Shown here one piece after another: positions 32,271 through 34,184 of a stretch of 34,184 bases of DNA. This DNA comes from Phycisphaerales bacterium (GTDB taxonomy: Bacteria > Planctomycetota > Phycisphaerae > Phycisphaerales > UBA1924). The position numbers were made by a program, and so were the translations under genes. The notes beneath the pieces were generated by a model. The model saw only the letters and a list, made by a program, of their open reading frames with translations. It had not been told where the DNA came from and searched no databases. Location: positions 1 through 34,184 of the forward strand of contig JABWBC010000025.1 in assembly GCA_013360695.1 (NCBI GenBank), in the 5' to 3' direction. The number at the start of each line of letters is the position of its first letter. The stretch's first letter is position 1.

Positions 32271-33875
32271 GTGGATGCTCTCGTGAGTCAATCGCCGCCG
32301 CTCCTTCAAGTCTCCTCGCTCTCGAAGCGATACGGACGCCTGGTCGCGCTCGACGCGGTCGACCTTGAAGTCGCGTGCGGCTCGATCCACGCTCTGATGG
32401 GAGAGAATGGCGCGGGCAAGAGCACGCTCATCAAGTGCCTGACCGGCGCGGTACGACGCGACGCCGGCGAGTGTCGGCTCGCAGGCGAGGCCTGTGATCC
32501 CGCGTCGCCGCGTGACGCCGAGAGCCTCGGGATCAGCACGGTCTTTCAGGAGATCAATCTCATCCCGCACATGTCCATCGCCGAGAACATCACGCTCGGC
32601 CGTGAGTCGTTCCGCTACGGCCTGATCGATCGCAAGCAGGCCAGGCAGCGCGCCCAGGGCGCGATCGCACGCCTCGGCCTGGCGATCGACGTGACGCGTG
32701 AGGTCGGCTCGTGCTCCATCGCCGTGCAGCAGCTCGTGGCGATCGCGCGGGCGCTCGACGTGCGGGCCAAGCTGCTGATCCTTGACGAGCCGACGTCGAG
32801 CCTCGACCGCGCCGAGACCTCCCAGCTCTTCGAGATCCTTCGCCGATTGAAGACCGAGGGGCTGGGTGTGCTCTTCGTGACTCACTTTCTGGACCAGGTC
32901 TACGAGGTATCCGACCAGGTCACCGTGCTTCGTGACGGCCGGCACGTTGCGACGCGCGCAACAAATCAGTTCCCGCGCCTCGAACTGGTGTCCGCCATGC
33001 TCGGGCGCGCGATCGGGCCGGCATCATCGCCTGAACGTACTGACCGGCCGTCCCGGGAATCAACGCACGCCGTGGGAGTTTCTCCTGTGGGGTCCCTATC
33101 AAGGGTCGCGTCGATCACGCCAACGCGATCGCCGTCGCCCGGCAATACGCGAGAGCTTCTTTCAATCCGGTCCGTCTCTCGTGCTGGCTCGATCTTTCAC
33201 GCCGATCTCTCGATCGAGCCGGGTCAGGCCGTCGGCCTGGCGGGCCTGCTGGGCTCCGGCCGCACGGAACTCGCCAAGATCGTATTTGGCGTGGATCGAT
33301 CTGACGCGGGCTCCATGTCGCTCGACGGCGCGCCCTATTCGCCGCGCTCGCCGCGCGAAGCCATCGCCCGAGGCGTGGCGCTTACCCCCGAGAACCGCAA
33401 GGCCGAGGGCATTGTTCCCAACCTCAGCGTGCGTGAGAACATCGTGCTGGCGCTGCAGGCGCGGCGCGGCGTGTGGCGCTCGCTCTCTGCGCGTCGCCGA
33501 CAGCAGATCGCCGGCGAGCTCATTGCAAAGCTCGGAATCAAAGCCGCCGGTGCCGACGTGCCGATCTCATCTCTGTCGGGGGGCAACCAGCAGAAGGCCC
33601 TGCTCGCGCGCTGGCTCGCCGCCGATCCCAGGCTTCTCATCCTCGACGAACCCACGCGCGGCATCGACGTCGGCGCCAAGCAAGAGATCGAGCGCCTGAT
33701 CACGTCGCTGGTCGACCGCGGCATGAGCGTGCTCTTCATCTCTTCCGAGCTGGCCGAGGTCGTCCGCACCAGCACACGCGTCACCGTGATGCGCGATCGA
33801 CGCACCGTCGCGGACCTTGCGGGCGAGTCGCTGACGGAAAGGAGTGTCATGGAGGCGATCGCCACGCATGGCTAG
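32271..33875 (+). CDS. CUT2-type sugar ABC transporter ATPase, two nucleotide-binding domains
   Basis: 534 residues; GTG 32271 is chosen, with GTG 32283 as an alternative, and neither has a strong ribosome site. The first domain has Walker A MGENGAGKSTLIK, the degenerate signature CSIAVQQLVAIARAL and Walker B LLILDEPTSSLD. The second has the degenerate Walker A GLLGSGRTELAKIVFG, signature SLSGGNQQKALLARWL and Walker B LLILDEPTRGIDVG. This asymmetry is typical of the RbsA/AraG/YtfR group. Between the domains lies an extra linker of about 40 residues rich in Ser, Pro, Arg and Thr (~245-290), longer than usual. The ATPase sits in the cytoplasm and drives import of the sugar caught by the YtfQ-like lipoprotein. 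Its stop overlaps the permease start by 8 nt, so the two are coupled. Confidence 0.92.
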   Translation: MDALVSQSPPLLQVSSLSKRYGRLVALDAVDLEVACGSIHALMGENGAGKSTLIKCLTGAVRRDAGECRLAGEACDPASPRDAESLGISTVFQEINLIPHMSIAENITLGRESFRYGLIDRKQARQRAQGAIARLGLAIDVTREVGSCSIAVQQLVAIARALDVRAKLLILDEPTSSLDRAETSQLFEILRRLKTEGLGVLFVTHFLDQVYEVSDQVTVLRDGRHVATRATNQFPRLELVSAMLGRAIGPASSPERTDRPSRESTHAVGVSPVGSLSRVASITPTRSPSPGNTRELLSIRSVSRAGSIFHADLSIEPGQAVGLAGLLGSGRTELAKIVFGVDRSDAGSMSLDGAPYSPRSPREAIARGVALTPENRKAEGIVPNLSVRENIVLALQARRGVWRSLSARRRQQIAGELIAKLGIKAAGADVPISSLSGGNQQKALLARWLAADPRLLILDEPTRGIDVGAKQEIERLITSLVDRGMSVLFISSELAEVVRTSTRVTVMRDRRTVADLAGESLTERSVMEAIATHG

Positions 33876-34184
33876 CTTCGCACGAGCCCATCCCGCGATC
33901 GCCTCGCTCGCGTGGCCCTTGGCCGCTCTCGCGTTGCTCGTGCTCTTCAACCTGGTCTTCACGCCCGGCTTCTTCAGCATCGAACTCCGCGACGGCCGCT
34001 TCTTTGGCACGCCGATCGACATCCTGAACCACGCATCGAAGGTCGCGATCGTCGCCGTGGGCATGACGATCGTCATTGCAACCGGCGGCGTGGACCTCTC
34101 CGTGGGCGCGGTCGTCGCCATCGCCGGCGCGGTCGCCGCCATGCTCGTGACGCGCACTCAAGCGTCGTTCCCGCTCGTAGTCCT
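33868..34184 (+). CDS. CUT2-type sugar ABC transporter permease (3' partial)
   Basis: ATG 33868 overlaps the ATPase stop by 8 nt, and 105 residues are visible before the window ends. The first hydrophobic segment is PLAALALLVLFNLVFTPGFF. The family block MTIVIATGGVDLSVGAVVAI matches the BPD_transp_2 family (RbsC, AraH, YtfT, YjfF). YtfT is the best guess given the YtfQ-like binding protein, and a second permease gene (YjfF-type) may follow outside the window. The insert SIELRDGRFFGTPIDILN between helices 1 and 2 is typical of YtfT-like permeases. Confidence 0.88.
   Translation, partial: MASFARAHPAIASLAWPLAALALLVLFNLVFTPGFFSIELRDGRFFGTPIDILNHASKVAIVAVGMTIVIATGGVDLSVGAVVAIAGAVAAMLVTRTQASFPLVV

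Noticed and set aside
1-34184. tRNA, rRNA, transposase or phage genes
   Set aside because: None was recognised by eye on either strand; a tRNA scan would be needed to exclude tRNAs fully.

Overview
The window is a high-GC bacterial contig. About nt 3000 to the end looks like the chromosome of a Planctomycetota member, probably Phycisphaerae-like. The clues are the PEP-CTERM protein with a PAPG-type sorting motif, MiaB and MetH with long insertions, a cytochrome-like protein with a CX4CH motif, Tat-type leaders on sugar proteins, and a plant-polysaccharide locus. The first 3 kb looks different: two tandem genes built almost wholly from Asp/Cys-rich MopE-type repeats, as seen in Myxococcota and similar bacteria. 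They join the rest inside one open reading frame, in the P3 region of a CheA kinase. I read this as a probable assembly chimera near nt 2995-3015 rather than a real fusion.

Layout. 1-3003: a repeat protein ending in a lectin-like domain, then a repeat lipoprotein cut off at the junction. 3004-5039: chemotaxis block cheA (3' part), cheX, cheY, closed by a strong terminator. 5167-10594: an exported CX4CH protein, a coiled-coil lipoprotein and miaB. 10887-14263: a membrane-anchored 3D-domain protein (minus), a TauE/SafE permease, and an exported thioredoxin-like protein closed by a terminator. 14284-19308 (minus): a small unknown protein coupled to metH, then a PEP-CTERM protein. 19501-21151: a four-helix membrane protein and a Tat-exported TIM-barrel isomerase/epimerase-like protein.

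21307-34184 is the most coherent system: a predicted arabinofuranoside scavenging locus. A FucI-type aldose isomerase (minus) diverges from a ROK repressor, with overlapping promoters and an inverted-repeat operator candidate between them. After the repressor, on one strand, come a secreted GH127 beta-L-arabinofuranosidase, a 1520-residue GH2-CBM-GH51 fusion, a YtfQ-like binding lipoprotein, a double ABC ATPase and the start of a permease that runs off the window. Inferred logic: exported enzymes release L-arabinofuranose (and perhaps galactose) from arabinogalactan- or extensin-like glycans, a furanose-type CUT2 transporter imports it, the isomerase starts catabolism, and the ROK protein senses sugar and controls both transcripts.

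No rRNA, tRNA, CRISPR array, transposase, phage gene or origin was recognised. All family assignments come from reading motifs by eye; no database search was run.
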